A stretch of 64,000 nucleotides of DNA from Ehretia macrophylla (lineage: Eukaryota; Streptophyta; Magnoliopsida; Boraginales; Ehretiaceae), in NCBI GenBank assembly GCA_037974665.1, contig CM075770.1, forward strand, positions 8,692,501 to 8,756,500. The letters are read 5' to 3'. The notes under the pieces were generated by a model that saw only the letters and a program-made list of their open reading frames with translations, was not told the origin of the DNA and did not search any database. This document shows, piece by piece, positions 12,801 through 23,320 of this stretch (the stretch's first letter is position 1; the number at the start of each line of letters is the position of its first letter). The translations under genes were made by a program, and so were the position numbers.

Positions 12801-15501
12801 CACTGACTGTTTTGCTTTTAACCGTCAGAAAATATGATAAAGTTAATTGTGATTTAGGTCCGACTTGGCTTCAAAAATTAATTTTAAATTTCACCTAAAA
12901 TAGATGACAAAATGATTTGAAGAGGAGGAAAATTAAATTGATTGAAAAATTATAAGTGAGAGAGAGTAGAGGAAAACAGAATTTGTGGCAGTACATTTTA
13001 TTGCTTGTCCCCCGGTAGAATGCACAGGCTATCAACCACATGGTTGCACATTTAAGTCCGAGAGCAGAGGTTCTGTGCAATAGTAAGGTTTATGCAATAG
13101 CCTCTCAAGCACCTATGCTCACAAGCCTGATGTGAAGCATGGGGTTCAGACCTAAATACAATTGACATTTGGTAGAGGTATGATCACTATAATGTAGCAA
13201 TGGAATTTTGGGTCTTTTTATATGAGATGCTTGTTTACTCGACACCCTCTCTCTCGCTGATCTCATATTGAGATTGTCTGGAACTGAGACCCAAGAACTA
13301 TGGGTGATGTCACCATAAAGCACTACAATGTGATGTAGAGATTTTCTAGCTTGGACTAATAGCCTATGCCAGTATAAATAATACAAGTCCTTAACCGCAT
13401 GGCATTGATGAGATGAGGCTGGAATCGTGATTGGAGGTCACTTGTGAGCTAGTTGGACTGGAGCACATGGATGGACTAGATTGGATTGAGGGTCATGCTC
13501 TGATACCATGATAAGAAACGTGAGATTCCAACCTAGAACCAGTTGATGTTAGGTGGAGTAACTCAAAATAATTATATGGTAGCAGTGAAACTCTTGGCTT
13601 TTCCATGTAGGACCCTAATCCTTTTTGCAAGGGCCAAACTGGGTAATGACTCTCTATTACGATGTATCTCATAGTGAGCTGTGATAGACTAGAATGCAAT
13701 ATATGTCAAAAATAATTGTAGTTTTTTGTGGTTGAGCTTTGCAGTTAAGTAATCTTGTTTTCCAGTGTCTGAGTGAACCTATGCTCAATAAAATAGTTTA
13801 AATTATCCATATGTTTTCTGAAGTACTTTTTGCTTTTTGGCATAACTCTCTCTCTCTCTCTCTCACTCATATGCAACTTTGTAATTTGATGAGTCTTAAT
13901 ATCTTTGTTCCTTTTTTCCCAGACCTCCTATGCCCTTCCATCGAATTTCGAAGAAGTGGCAACTGGAGTGCTTAAGGTCTTGAACAATTTAGCTCAAATA
14001 GATATGACTTTCATCCAGAAGATTCTAGTAAGTTGTTACTATCCAAATCTTCATATAAGTTATTTGCTGTGTGTTTACTGCTTTGATTGATGTAGCTTTT
14101 CTTGCTTAATTTTGACATTTAAGTCTACAAGAGTCGTGCACCCTGCCATATATGGCTGATTATTTGCTTTCAGAATATGGAAAAAAAATTGTAATTTGTA
14201 GCTGATCATTTTCCTTCGCATCAAATCATCACAGGCCTTGTCAGACTTGAAAATGGAATTTTTCCATGTGATGAGTTTTATTCTTTCATATTGCACAAGC
14301 AAATGGGGAGCAGCTACTGATCAGGTGAATTCATGCACCTCTAATTTGTTTTATTGCCATATCTAATGGAGGATTAAATCTACAATGCATTTCATATTCC
14401 CTCAAGCATCCATGTCTATAGGTATTTGCAAACTCTCAGTTCGAAAGAAACTTTACTCTTGATGCTCTGGAGCTTCAGCTTCACATAGAGAAGTCATTTG
14501 TTTCTTTCTTGATTCTCCTTTTATTGATGTACTGCTGCTTGTGATTGTGGCTTAAATTGCTGTCAATGATTTATTCCTGTGGAAACCCGCCCTAGATGCT
14601 TCATTTGTCTTTTATTCCCGTCTTAGACAACCTCAGAAAGAGCTATTTAACTGTTTTATCCAGTCTATCCCAACTCTATCATATGTATTTAGCTTTTGCT
14701 TGGGTCTAATGATCACTTCAGTAATGTGTTTTTGCAAGAGTTTTATGCCATGAGAAAGAAGATCCACAGGAAATACTAAACCTTGACCTTTTGTTGCTCA
14801 GAATGGTTTGCTACTGCTGGAATCTTTGTCACTTCTTGGTTACTTTGCATTGTTCCACCCTGAGAATCAGGCTGTTCTCCGCTGGGGAAAGGACCGTACC
14901 ATCCTTCACAAGGTTTATGTAATTTTTATCTTTCGTGAGTATTACACTCTACGTCAGATAAAGACAACAAATATATCTAATTACAAGGCTCTGTGTACAG
15001 GTTTGTGATCTGCCTTTTGCTTTCTTTAGTGATCCCGAGTTGATGCCAGTTTTGGCAGGCACGCTAGTTGCTGCCTGCTTTGGATGTGAGCAGAACAAGG
15101 GAGTTATTCAGCAAGAACTGAGCATGGACATGCTCCTTTCCTTGCTCAGATCTTGCAAAAATAGTTTACCTGTGGTTCGTTCCATTTCAGCATCAGATAA
15201 TCTTGCAGCCAATGAATCTGGTGAATCAAATCAGGTTGACAATCCTCAGAGATTGCATCGCAACAATCTCCGAAGTAGTCGTGTTCAATCCCAAAAGAAT
15301 GGTGCTTTGGCAAACAACAGAAATGTCAAGATGAGAAACCAAAGAGATAGCAAGATGTTGAAGCTTTCAGAAGAAACGAGTCTGAAGCAAAATCAATCTG
15401 CTACCCAGAGTTTTTCTGCTTTGACATTGTATTCTAGATTTCCGGAAAGTTTTATTCATAAAGCAGAGCAGTTCTTCTCAGCAGAGGTCCCTCAGTTTTA
15501 G
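3849..15501 (+). CDS. SCAPER: SCAPER homologue (S-phase cyclin A-associated protein in the ER)
   Basis: Eight exons: 3849-3905, 5603-7021, 8621-10381, 10613-11689, 13923-14027, 14235-14324, 14802-14912 and 15001-15501 (TAG). The joined frame is about 1,706 residues, and all seven introns are GT-AG in phase 0. The N-terminus (MESSEGGDDQGSGWLQVKK, then KHRSSSKFSLHGWVGG) matches plant SCAPER-like proteins as I remember them. An SCAPER_N-type helical segment (ERFRERLWCFLFENLNRALD) lies at about residues 400-490. A long charged coiled coil rich in K, E and R covers about 720-950. The C-terminal third is a helical, armadillo-like region broken by a low-complexity Ser/Asn/Lys stretch before the end. 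Animal SCAPER binds cyclin A/CDK2 at the ER and has cilium roles; the plant function is little known. The start is the first ATG of a short exon preceded by a leader. Introns 1 and 4 hold transposon remnants. Confidence 0.85.
4030..4190 (-). mobile_element. tRNA-derived SINE remnant (Au-like), in SCAPER intron 1
   Basis: Read on the minus strand, the segment starts with a degenerate GGAGCCTTGGCACAAAGG head and has tRNA-like internal promoter sequence (a box-B-like GGTTCTAGTC). It then has the AACAGC(A)TCTTGC(G)AAAATG stretch and a tail ending near AGCTGC. This order is that of the plant Au-type SINE as I remember it. It is diverged and lies inside an intron in antisense orientation. Confidence 0.6.
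7490..7740. repeat. GA-rich degenerate tandem repeat in SCAPER intron 2
   Basis: Repeated blocks contain 'tatgagatggt(c/t)ca' followed by GA-rich runs (agagagaggaggga) and 'gaagacct..cct' segments. At least two to three diverged units are visible. Confidence 0.55.
8228..8345 (+). mobile_element. SINE-like 3' fragment in SCAPER intron 2
   Basis: It carries the recurrent block 'aaccaaacctaactaagc' then 'cttgtcccacta.atggg', followed by 'cattcctgtcaagactcaagagc'. The same block recurs near 2577, 16779, 17955, 32137 and 56078. A 'gttggttgggga' pair flanks it (8231 and 8337), which could be a target-site or internal duplication. Confidence 0.5.
12421..12535 (+). mobile_element. tRNA-like SINE remnant in SCAPER intron 4
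   Basis: A box-A-like tctcagttagcaagagc (about 12451-12467) and a box-B-like aagttcgagac (about 12491-12501) have tRNA-like spacing. The rest shows no tRNA cloverleaf or anticodon arm, so it is a SINE head rather than a tRNA gene. Confidence 0.4.
13100..13700 (-). mobile_element. LTR-retrotransposon/TRIM remnant with tRNA-iMet primer-binding site
   Basis: GCTCTGATACCA at 13497-13508 is, on the minus strand, TGGTATCAGAGC, the primer-binding site complementary to plant initiator-Met tRNA. It would place a 5' LTR at higher coordinates (from about 13511). No gag or pol frame is present, so the remnant is small (TRIM or relic). Limits are approximate. It lies in SCAPER intron 4, antisense to the gene. 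Confidence 0.55.
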
Positions 15502-18463
15502 TGAAGGGACATGAGCACTTATATCAGATTTTCCGCAATAATACAGACGAATCAGCTTTGGTTTTTCTTGCTGTAGATGATGCCTTGTCCACTATTGTAG
15601 ATCAGTGAGCGGATGATACAACAATGATGATCTGGCAAGACCGGTTGGAGTTTGCTACAAGATAACAAATGCGAAAAGGATAGTTGGATTTACCACTTGT
15701 ATCAGTCCGTATTCTATGAGTTCCTTGATACTGTGGCAGCTTGCCTTGTGCTAAGTAAGTGAAAGCAAGAGCTCTACCTTCGTGGGTTTTGAATTTTTTC
15801 CCAGGTCAGAAGTGCGTCTTTAAGGACATGTTGCTCCTCACCTTGATGCTTCACTTAGGCAGCTATGAACCAAGATGCATCATAATTAAAAGCTTCATTC
15901 GCTACCTGCATTCACCCCTGACAGGCTAACCCGAGCTTACCCAGACCCTTACCGCCTACAGAACTAATGTCTACTAGACTCTTGGTCAGCTGTCAGCCAA
16001 CTGCTTTGTCAGAGCATCCTTTAACTTATGCAATGTCTGAACAATTCAGCAGAGGTATTGGCAGAATTTTGAATGATAGAGACAAATTTAAAATTTTTAT
16101 GGAAATAATATAGACCATTTGCGACATTTTCCCAAAATACAAAATAATTGCACATACGCATCCAATAATTTTAGCAAGTCCAATAAATGGAGATGTCTCT
16201 ATTTTCAAGACCATTCTTTTTCCGGGGAAAAGCGGAAGAGGAAAACATTATTAATAAAATTTCACTATTGAAAAATTGTAATGTCCATATTGGTGTAAGA
16301 TATAATATAAAAGAGATTTATAAATTTATGTTATGAGATTAAATAATAACTCGAGTTGATCATTTAAGATGGGTAAGTATATTTAACTAATAATTCGAAT
16401 TAATATTTTTGGCGTAATTTTCTATTAGAAAAAAAAGGAAGAAGAATTTCCCGTTTGTACATTTGTTTGCTGTAGCTTTTTTTTTGTTTTATTTTTTTTG
16501 AATGACGTGAAAATTTAATTGACGAAAATTGATAATTGAATTATCTGGAAGAGAGATTCAATCAACACTCTGGAACGTGAGTTATAAGAATACGTGAACA
16601 ACATACATACCACTAGGAATATATGAACACGACATATAGATCATCTCACAAGCATCAATCCACGTTTGGTGTTTTCTTTGCTAGACTTTCAGATATGATT
16701 AAATAGCAAAGCAAAAGGAAGAAAGATGACCTGAAAGAGGGTACTGTCTTTTTGCAGAAAGAAAGGTATAATGATGAATCAAATCAAACGAAGTCTTATC
16801 TTATTATGTGGGATTGACTCAAAGAAAGGTATAACAATAAATCAAAACAAACTAAGCATTTTTTTTACTAGATATAGTTGGCTATATAGATCTGATGATG
16901 CCACTTATTCTTGTCAAAAATCATCTCATTTGTTAATTCTATACAAACAAAGTCTCGTTTAAGTATTTTCTGCCCAACTTATCTTAGGTATTCTTCTATC
17001 TCTTATAAAGTACTATTTCTGTAGATTCATACTTTTTAACATATATCTCCATGAGGTGTCATCTCGTATATCTATACCATCTGAGAACAATTTTTCCTCA
17101 TTTAATCTTTAATTGAGTCATTTTCATTTTTTCTCGTATCATATCATTTTTAATTTTGTCACATGAAAGTAAGGTATCAATATTGAAAGTAATTGGCAGT
17201 AGAAAACATAAGATGGGAATCTTTTGCTTTGCTAAACAGTTATGTCAACCAGAAAGACAAGGCTTTTGCATGCAAAGCAAGTTTTTACATGGCTTGCTAG
17301 CCATTCACTATTCATGCATAAAACACCATGCAAGAACTCTTCTCCATGGACCCTTAAAACATTTGAAATTTCTAAATATTATTCAGCTTTATATGCAATT
17401 AAAGATTTTCTTGGAAAGTGCAGCAGAGTTGGAAATTTGAGTGATTTGATTTACAGAAAAAGGTATCTCTGGCCCCATTAACTATTGAATTTATTAAATT
17501 ACCATATTATAGCTTAAATTGTTAGGAGGTGATTTGTTATATTATTTATTATTTTCAATACATCTCTACACTTTGTGCAAGCAGATTTATATTTTGAGTT
17601 TTGCTCGTAGTTATTTTAATATTTTTAAATAGGTGACAATAAGACTTTAATCCAAAACCATTTGGTCACTTGAGTTCTGTAACCATATTAAATTACCACA
17701 TCATCTAAAATGTTAAACAGTTAGAAAATAATTTATAAATTTATTTGTCGTTTTCAAAACAGAAGTACACAATTTTATAGTCTTTGAAAGATATTTAGTG
17801 AAACACAAATCTGAATAGGAAAAGATATCATTAAGTGAATAACAACTCTATTCTCTATAGATGGTATAATCAAATATTCCAATGATATACATTTGTGGAA
17901 ACAATTTCTGTAAAGGAAATTTCTCCAGACTTTTCGGAGTTTCGATTTAGATAAACTAAACCAAATCAAACCTTTTATCTCACTAGGTAGTGGGGTCAGC
18001 AAGTTTCTGAGCTAATATCTGAAAATAATTCTAAGTCATGTTAAAGTATCTAAAATTAGTGACTCTAATCAAAATCGTATATTTCTTTCTTTCTTTTGAC
18101 TTTTCTTGTTATGAATCAAGCTTGTGAATTTTTTGATTCCCCATTCACCTTCCAATTGGTAAAATGACACACAACATTTTGTAGCGTTGGGCAATTAGAC
18201 ATCCAACCCGTAATCGCAGCATCCAGAACACTTATAGATCTAGTATTTGGACAATTTTTATCACCATTCCAAGCTCCTCTATATGACTTCTCTATGTTGA
18301 TGAATTGAAATCACACAGAAGAGTGCATTGCTTTATCAGTCTATAGCTTGATTTTCGGCGTAAAGTAAAAATCTGTATCCTGAACCAGGAAAAGGATAGA
18401 AGATCTGTTTTTGCAGATAAAAAGGCACCATTTTTGTTTCAGAAGCAACTGATCTCTGGCCTC
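15502..18463. other. SCAPER 3' UTR and SCAPER-remorin intergenic region
   Basis: The first 400-500 bases are less AT-rich and probably carry the SCAPER 3' UTR. Further on lie a fragment resembling the foldback family (near 16070-16145), a SINE-like block (16779-16925) and another short one (17955-18000). A 79-codon open frame at 17242-17481 resembles no family. The last 110 bases before 18464 are open in the remorin frame. Confidence 0.5.
16770..16925 (+). mobile_element. SINE-like fragment
   Basis: Diverged copy of the 'aatcaaacgaagtcttatct...gtgggattg' and 'agttggctatatagatctgatgatgccacttattcttgtcaa' block. It appears as two overlapping partial copies. It matches the copy at 56078-56175 in order. 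Confidence 0.5.
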
Positions 18464-20175
18464 ATGAGAAGGGATTATGAACTTGTTGGCCCGGAATTTG
18501 CAACCGCGGTTGCAGCCTCTGCATTTGCCATATACTCGCTTGCAGAAAACGATCTTGATCAGCAGAGAAAGGAGAAAGAGTTAGCAAGGCCAGCAGGAGC
18601 AGGTAAATTATAACCTTCAAGATAGTTGTTTTTTGCAATGTTGTGATGCACCAGAATATATGAATTAGAGATAATTTTCTATTTAAATTGGAATTTGCAA
18701 CAGAAACAAATAGAACGGAATTGATGAAATATTCCTAGAAGCGGAATTAGAATTCTGCCACTTAGACTAGACATGTTACGTTATATGATTTTGAATATTT
18801 GATGATACATTCCGTACTTTACAAAAAATGGGGATAATGTTGTGTTGATGGACTATCTGAAACAGCAATGAGAAGGCCATCTGGGCAGGTTTACAAGGCT
18901 CCATCCTCAGTAAAACCTCTACCTTCCGCGCCTGAGGGCCGCTCAAGGGAGCGCAATACTGCAGAGACCAAAGCAGATGCTACGGAGAAAGCTCAACTAG
19001 CAAAGATAAAAAAGAGGTACTACACAGTTTGCTTCATGGATGAATGTTAAAATTTGAACAATATCTCTTGTTGCTTTAACATATTGTAGAAAGCAGTATC
19101 AAGGACAACCCGTTGCATGAAACTCTAGATATGTGCGTGATATAGGAAGGGTTGGACCCATTGCTTTACATTTTTGCAAGAAGTTGTTTTCACGACTCAA
19201 ACTCATGATTTTTAGGTCACGCGGCGATAACTTTACTACTGCGCCAAAAGCCCCCTTTTTACAAAAAGCAGCATAATTTTGAAAAGTGTAAAACCCTGTT
19301 TGTAGCATATTAGTTATGTAAAGGATATGTATTAGTTTCATAATGATTTGAATTTTCTACTACTCATGGACGGACTTATGTACGGGCCAGCAGGGATTGC
19401 AACCCTCACTGACTTTAAGAGTGGAACCATTAGGTAGTAAGTTGGGGTTACATTTTCTAAAAATGTCTACTTTTTATGACTAAAAAGGCAATTTAGCTTC
19501 TATTGAAAAAAAAAATTAATATGAGTATTAAATTATATGATTTTGACCCCCACTGAACAATCATCTTGGATTTTCCCATGTTACTACTGTTAACACGGGA
19601 TTAAACATTTTGTGTCAGTTAATTCAGCTTAGTATGTTAGCAAACTAATAGTTGGACATCGGTCATAGCAGAAAAACTTGTAAATCTAGAAAGCTGTATA
19701 TGTTTGATAACAATTGTCATGTATCAGATATGAGAAGCTGCATACTGCAATTGTTGCATGGGAGAATGAGAAGAAAATGAGAGCAAAACAACAAATGGAT
19801 AAGAGAAAGGTACACACTGAGATGCCTTCTTCTCTGTTATCATGTAAATGCATAATTAATATTTCCAATTGATTCAAGATCACTGCAGTTCCTTTTCGGG
19901 CGGCTCGTACAACATCTCCTATTTATAGACCTGCGCTTGTTTTTATACAGTAAGATACAAAATTATGATTGTTAAAATTGCAGATTATGCTAGAACTCAG
20001 CAAATCGAGGATCGCGCAACATTATCAAAATAAACTGGCAAGGATTGATCATATTGCTAGAGGTGCAAGAACACAGGCAGAAGAGAAAAGGAAATATGAG
20101 GAGTCTGTGGTGAAAGAGAGAGCAAAGAGGATCAGAGAAACTGGAATTGAACCTGTTACTTGTTTCTGCTTCTAG
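18464..20175 (+). CDS. Remorin family protein (Remorin_C domain)
   Basis: Exons 18464-18602 (first exon may begin upstream), 18866-19016, 19728-19809 and 19984-20175 give 187 residues from the ATG at 18464. Phases 1, 2 and 0 join cleanly. The C-terminal half is the Remorin_C coiled-coil domain. It has ATEKAQLAKIKKRY, then EKLHTAIVAWENEKKMRAK, then a KSRIAQHYQNKLARIDH helix and an EEKRKYEE segment. The protein ends in PVTCFCF, a Cys-containing tail like those that anchor remorins to plasma-membrane nanodomains by S-acylation. The N-terminal part (MRRDYELVGPEFATAVAASAFAI) resembles the segment before the coiled coil in other remorins. The frame stays open from 18347 to 18463 (KDRRSVFADKKAPFLFQKQL) with an AG at 18441-18442. 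A further 5' exon is therefore possible and the start is uncertain. Confidence 0.82.
19100..19258 (-). mobile_element. tRNA-derived SINE remnant (Au-like), in remorin intron 2
   Basis: On the minus strand it begins GGGGGCTTTTGGCGCAGTAG, then GTTATCGCCGCGTGACC, a box-B-like GAGTTTGAGTCGTGAAAAC and AACTTCTTGCAAAAATG. This is the head, box B and body of the same SINE type as at 4030-4190, and better preserved. Confidence 0.65.
19365..19570 (+). repeat. GGCGGA-type MITE-like fragment in remorin intron 2
   Basis: It starts 'catggacggacttatgtacgggccagcaggg' and ends near 'tttgacccccactgaa'. It has the degenerate '(a/g)gggcggagccagg' end and 'gacccc..ctg' body seen in other fragments here (35058-35245, 36004-36214, 40299-40390). 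Limits are approximate. Confidence 0.35.
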
Positions 20176-23100
20176 CATATATATTTAACACACTTATTTC
20201 AGTCTTAATAATTTGGAAAAATTCTTCCCACGGGCCAAATGGTCATCCGGTTGTGAAACACAAAGATGGGCACCACATGATGTGAGAAGGTCAGATGACT
20301 ATTGGTTTGATGGAAGACTAGCTCTGTAATTTGAAGCACTTGCGCAGAAATGTGGAAAGCTTTCAGCCTTTTCAATGAATGATTTGACACATAAATAAAA
20401 GAATAGTGCATGTCCGGTACGCGAAACACTTGCTATTATGTCTAAGGTCGAGGGTAGGACTAGGTCCATTTTGGAGTATATTCAATGCAGTCTTATCTTT
20501 CATTTTGCGACAGACTATTTTTAATGCACCACCCCGTGATTACCAAAATAGATAATCTATCAAGATTTCTCTCCGCTCACCAATGAAATAATGTTGGCTG
20601 AAAACTAAAGCAAGTAAAATTGTGGATTCTCATCAAATTATCATCTCATGTCCTGGAATTCTCAAACACTGATTTTGCATGGTCTGTCAGTTCTGTTTGT
20701 GCTGGCTCTAATGTTGACAACAAAGTTGCTATGACAAAAACTCCTATCTTAAAACAGTCCTTGAAACTTGTTATCATAATGACTCCGATCCAACTATTAA
20801 TTTATTAATATTTTGAGCCTAATTAATTCGTTCAAAATGCTTAAATCCGTGTTAATAATAGTAGAAAACCCAATTCAATATAAACCCGGCCAACACAAAT
20901 CTCTAATAAAATCAATGTAGAATGGAGTGCCACAATCATATTCATCCAAACATCAGAGACTTGGCAAAGAAACATGTAGATTTAATATCTGTCCCATTTT
21001 TGTCCAAGTGTTCGCTTACAAGAAAACATGTCTCCCCCAAGTTAATATCAACCGTTCTAGGCCTTAAGCAGAGAAGACAATGATAGGCCCCCAAGGGTAG
21101 CTTGTTTGGTAAGTCAGAGATGAGATTACATGATTAACATAGGTTCGAAACTTGTTGTTAGAATGGGTCACTTATTTGGTTTTCAATAAAGATCAAATTC
21201 TTAATTTACCTGGTTCAAATTCAACCATTAAATTAGACGGTGAGACGTAGGCAAGGGCCCATGTCCAAAAAGCATGGGTTGATCCTGTCTATATATCGTA
21301 AGGTGGTTAAATGGAAATGTTTCCCAAAGTTATAAAAAAAAAACAACAAAAAAAGAAGACAATGATAGCACCCTTAGTGCTTCTTTTCAAACCTGTGGGA
21401 CATCAGATTACAACTTCAATCTAATCTAAAAGAAAATAAAAGTTCTATCTCATCACTGAGGCAATTATATACCCTTTGATTGTTTACAACTCAAACGCAT
21501 CTTCAAAGAACTGCCTTCATGGAAATCAATCTAAGAGTTTACATATGCACGTCCCCAGTTTAGAACTCGGAAACTACAAAGAAGAATAGTGTTTTAAACT
21601 TGAAAATAACTATCTTGAACTCTAGCCCAAAATAGTAAACTCAAATTATTAGTTAAACTAATGAATACCTGTCTTGGACCCTTAAATTTACCGTTTTAAG
21701 CTTAAGAGTAAGGGTAAGTGTCTTTGGCCCTTAAGAATAACTGCCATGGCCATAAAAGACCAGATCCAAGCATTAATTAACTAGTGAATAATCAAGGGGT
21801 TTGGGTCTCTTTTACGTTATTAGGGAGATCAATGGGGTAAAGTCATGATAAAGTTATTTGATCTTTACATTCAATGATCATCTAGATTATTTCGTTATAA
21901 TTATATTATTACTTTATTATTATTGATTTTTCTAGTAACGTTATTAGAAAATCCAAATCCTAATCGAAGTAGCATGTCTCATGCTTGTCGGAGCATGTTT
22001 GAACAAGGCAGTCCCCGTTTCCACAGGCTCATTTACTTGACCCTATACGTTTCCCACACCATCTGGACTAATGGCACTATCAGAGAGGCATACTTGTCAG
22101 TTTCTTTACTGGAGGCCACCAGCTTGCTTGTTTAGCCATAGCCACAAACATGCGTAAGTACTTAATGAGGCTGCATATTTGTCATGCATCAGGCTCAAAA
22201 TTCCGAGCCTGAAGCAAGACCAGTGTTATAAATTTAAAAATTACTATTTTTAACCTTACATATATTGATCCAGAATAGTTAACCTTATTTTTTAAGTATT
22301 CTATACTCACTTATTGATCCTATTTCATGCTAATGTAAGGCATCACAACATTTGATTTAAGAATAACATAATAAGGCCTTAAAATATCCGTCCACTCCTA
22401 GGGGCAACCTCAAATGGTTGTTAGTCTAGTGATAAAATGCTTAGAGCGTGAGCAGAAAATTTGCTCACATTTTGAAATCGACACAATCAAGCAACAATTT
22501 TTTTGGAACTAATTTAGTAAGTCTCGTGCCTAACAAATCAGGACCATGCCTCTTTCTTTCCTTTTTTTTTTTGAATACAATGGAGACCACGACCATTATA
22601 TATTAACCTTAATCATTCTAGGGGAAGATTATCTCTATTTGTCTTTTTCCACTAGCACAAGCAAAGGAGTCGATGGTTGACAATAGTAAGCCCTACCGGA
22701 TCGTGCCTTTTTTAATCGGGTTCATGCATCTCAGAATTTAAATTCAGGTGTGAGTTCAAAGAATTTCCAAGGGTCGGGGGAGGGGAAAGGAGACAAAAGA
22801 CTTCAATGCTTGGCCTAGTTAGATAATCCATTGAAAAACTAGTAAGATACATATTTTTTTGGATAACGTGGGAACCCAACTAATGAAGTTTGGCCACCAG
22901 ATTATGCGATGAAGTTTGACTACCAACTGATAAACCCCTAAGTGCAGCGGTGCGCCCCCATACATGCTCAAAGTCAATTAAGAGCAAAACTTTAAAACAA
23001 TAAAAAGTGTCAATCATGTGACCTCCCAAAAATAATTTCACCTCACTATCACTGGATCATGCCCCTGCGAGCTAGTAAGATACATAATGACTACAAGAAG

Positions 23101-23200
23101 CCAAAGCATATCCATTTCTCTGATATAGGTTGTCTTACTACCTCATGTTTTGTGTACAATCTTTATCAACAGAAGATCACATACTCAAATGGGGGGCCAG
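20176..23200. other. Remorin-PIF intergenic region
   Basis: No gene seen. A fragment with 'catcaggctcaaaattccgagcc...agaccagtgttataa' (22187-22260) belongs to a repeat family also found at 29940-30060 and 30310-30470. The 81-codon open frame at 23059-23304 overlaps the PIF leader in another frame and is not credible. Confidence 0.5.
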
Positions 23201-23320
23201 ATGACAAGCAAATATATATAAGAGACAATCCAAGTCACTCTTTTGAACTCAATCTCCTACTCGTAAGGATATTTGCAAAAGAAAGAAAGTGTCAGAGAGA
23301 TTAGTGAGAGTCAAGGCATC

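Noticed and set aside
17242-17481. 79-codon frame between SCAPER and remorin
   Set aside because: Varied amino-acid composition made it worth a look, but no recognisable domain, no splice partners in phase with the remorin, and no promoter sign.
23059-23304. 81-codon frame before the PIF-like start
   Set aside because: Overlaps the PIF leader in another frame; not conserved-looking.
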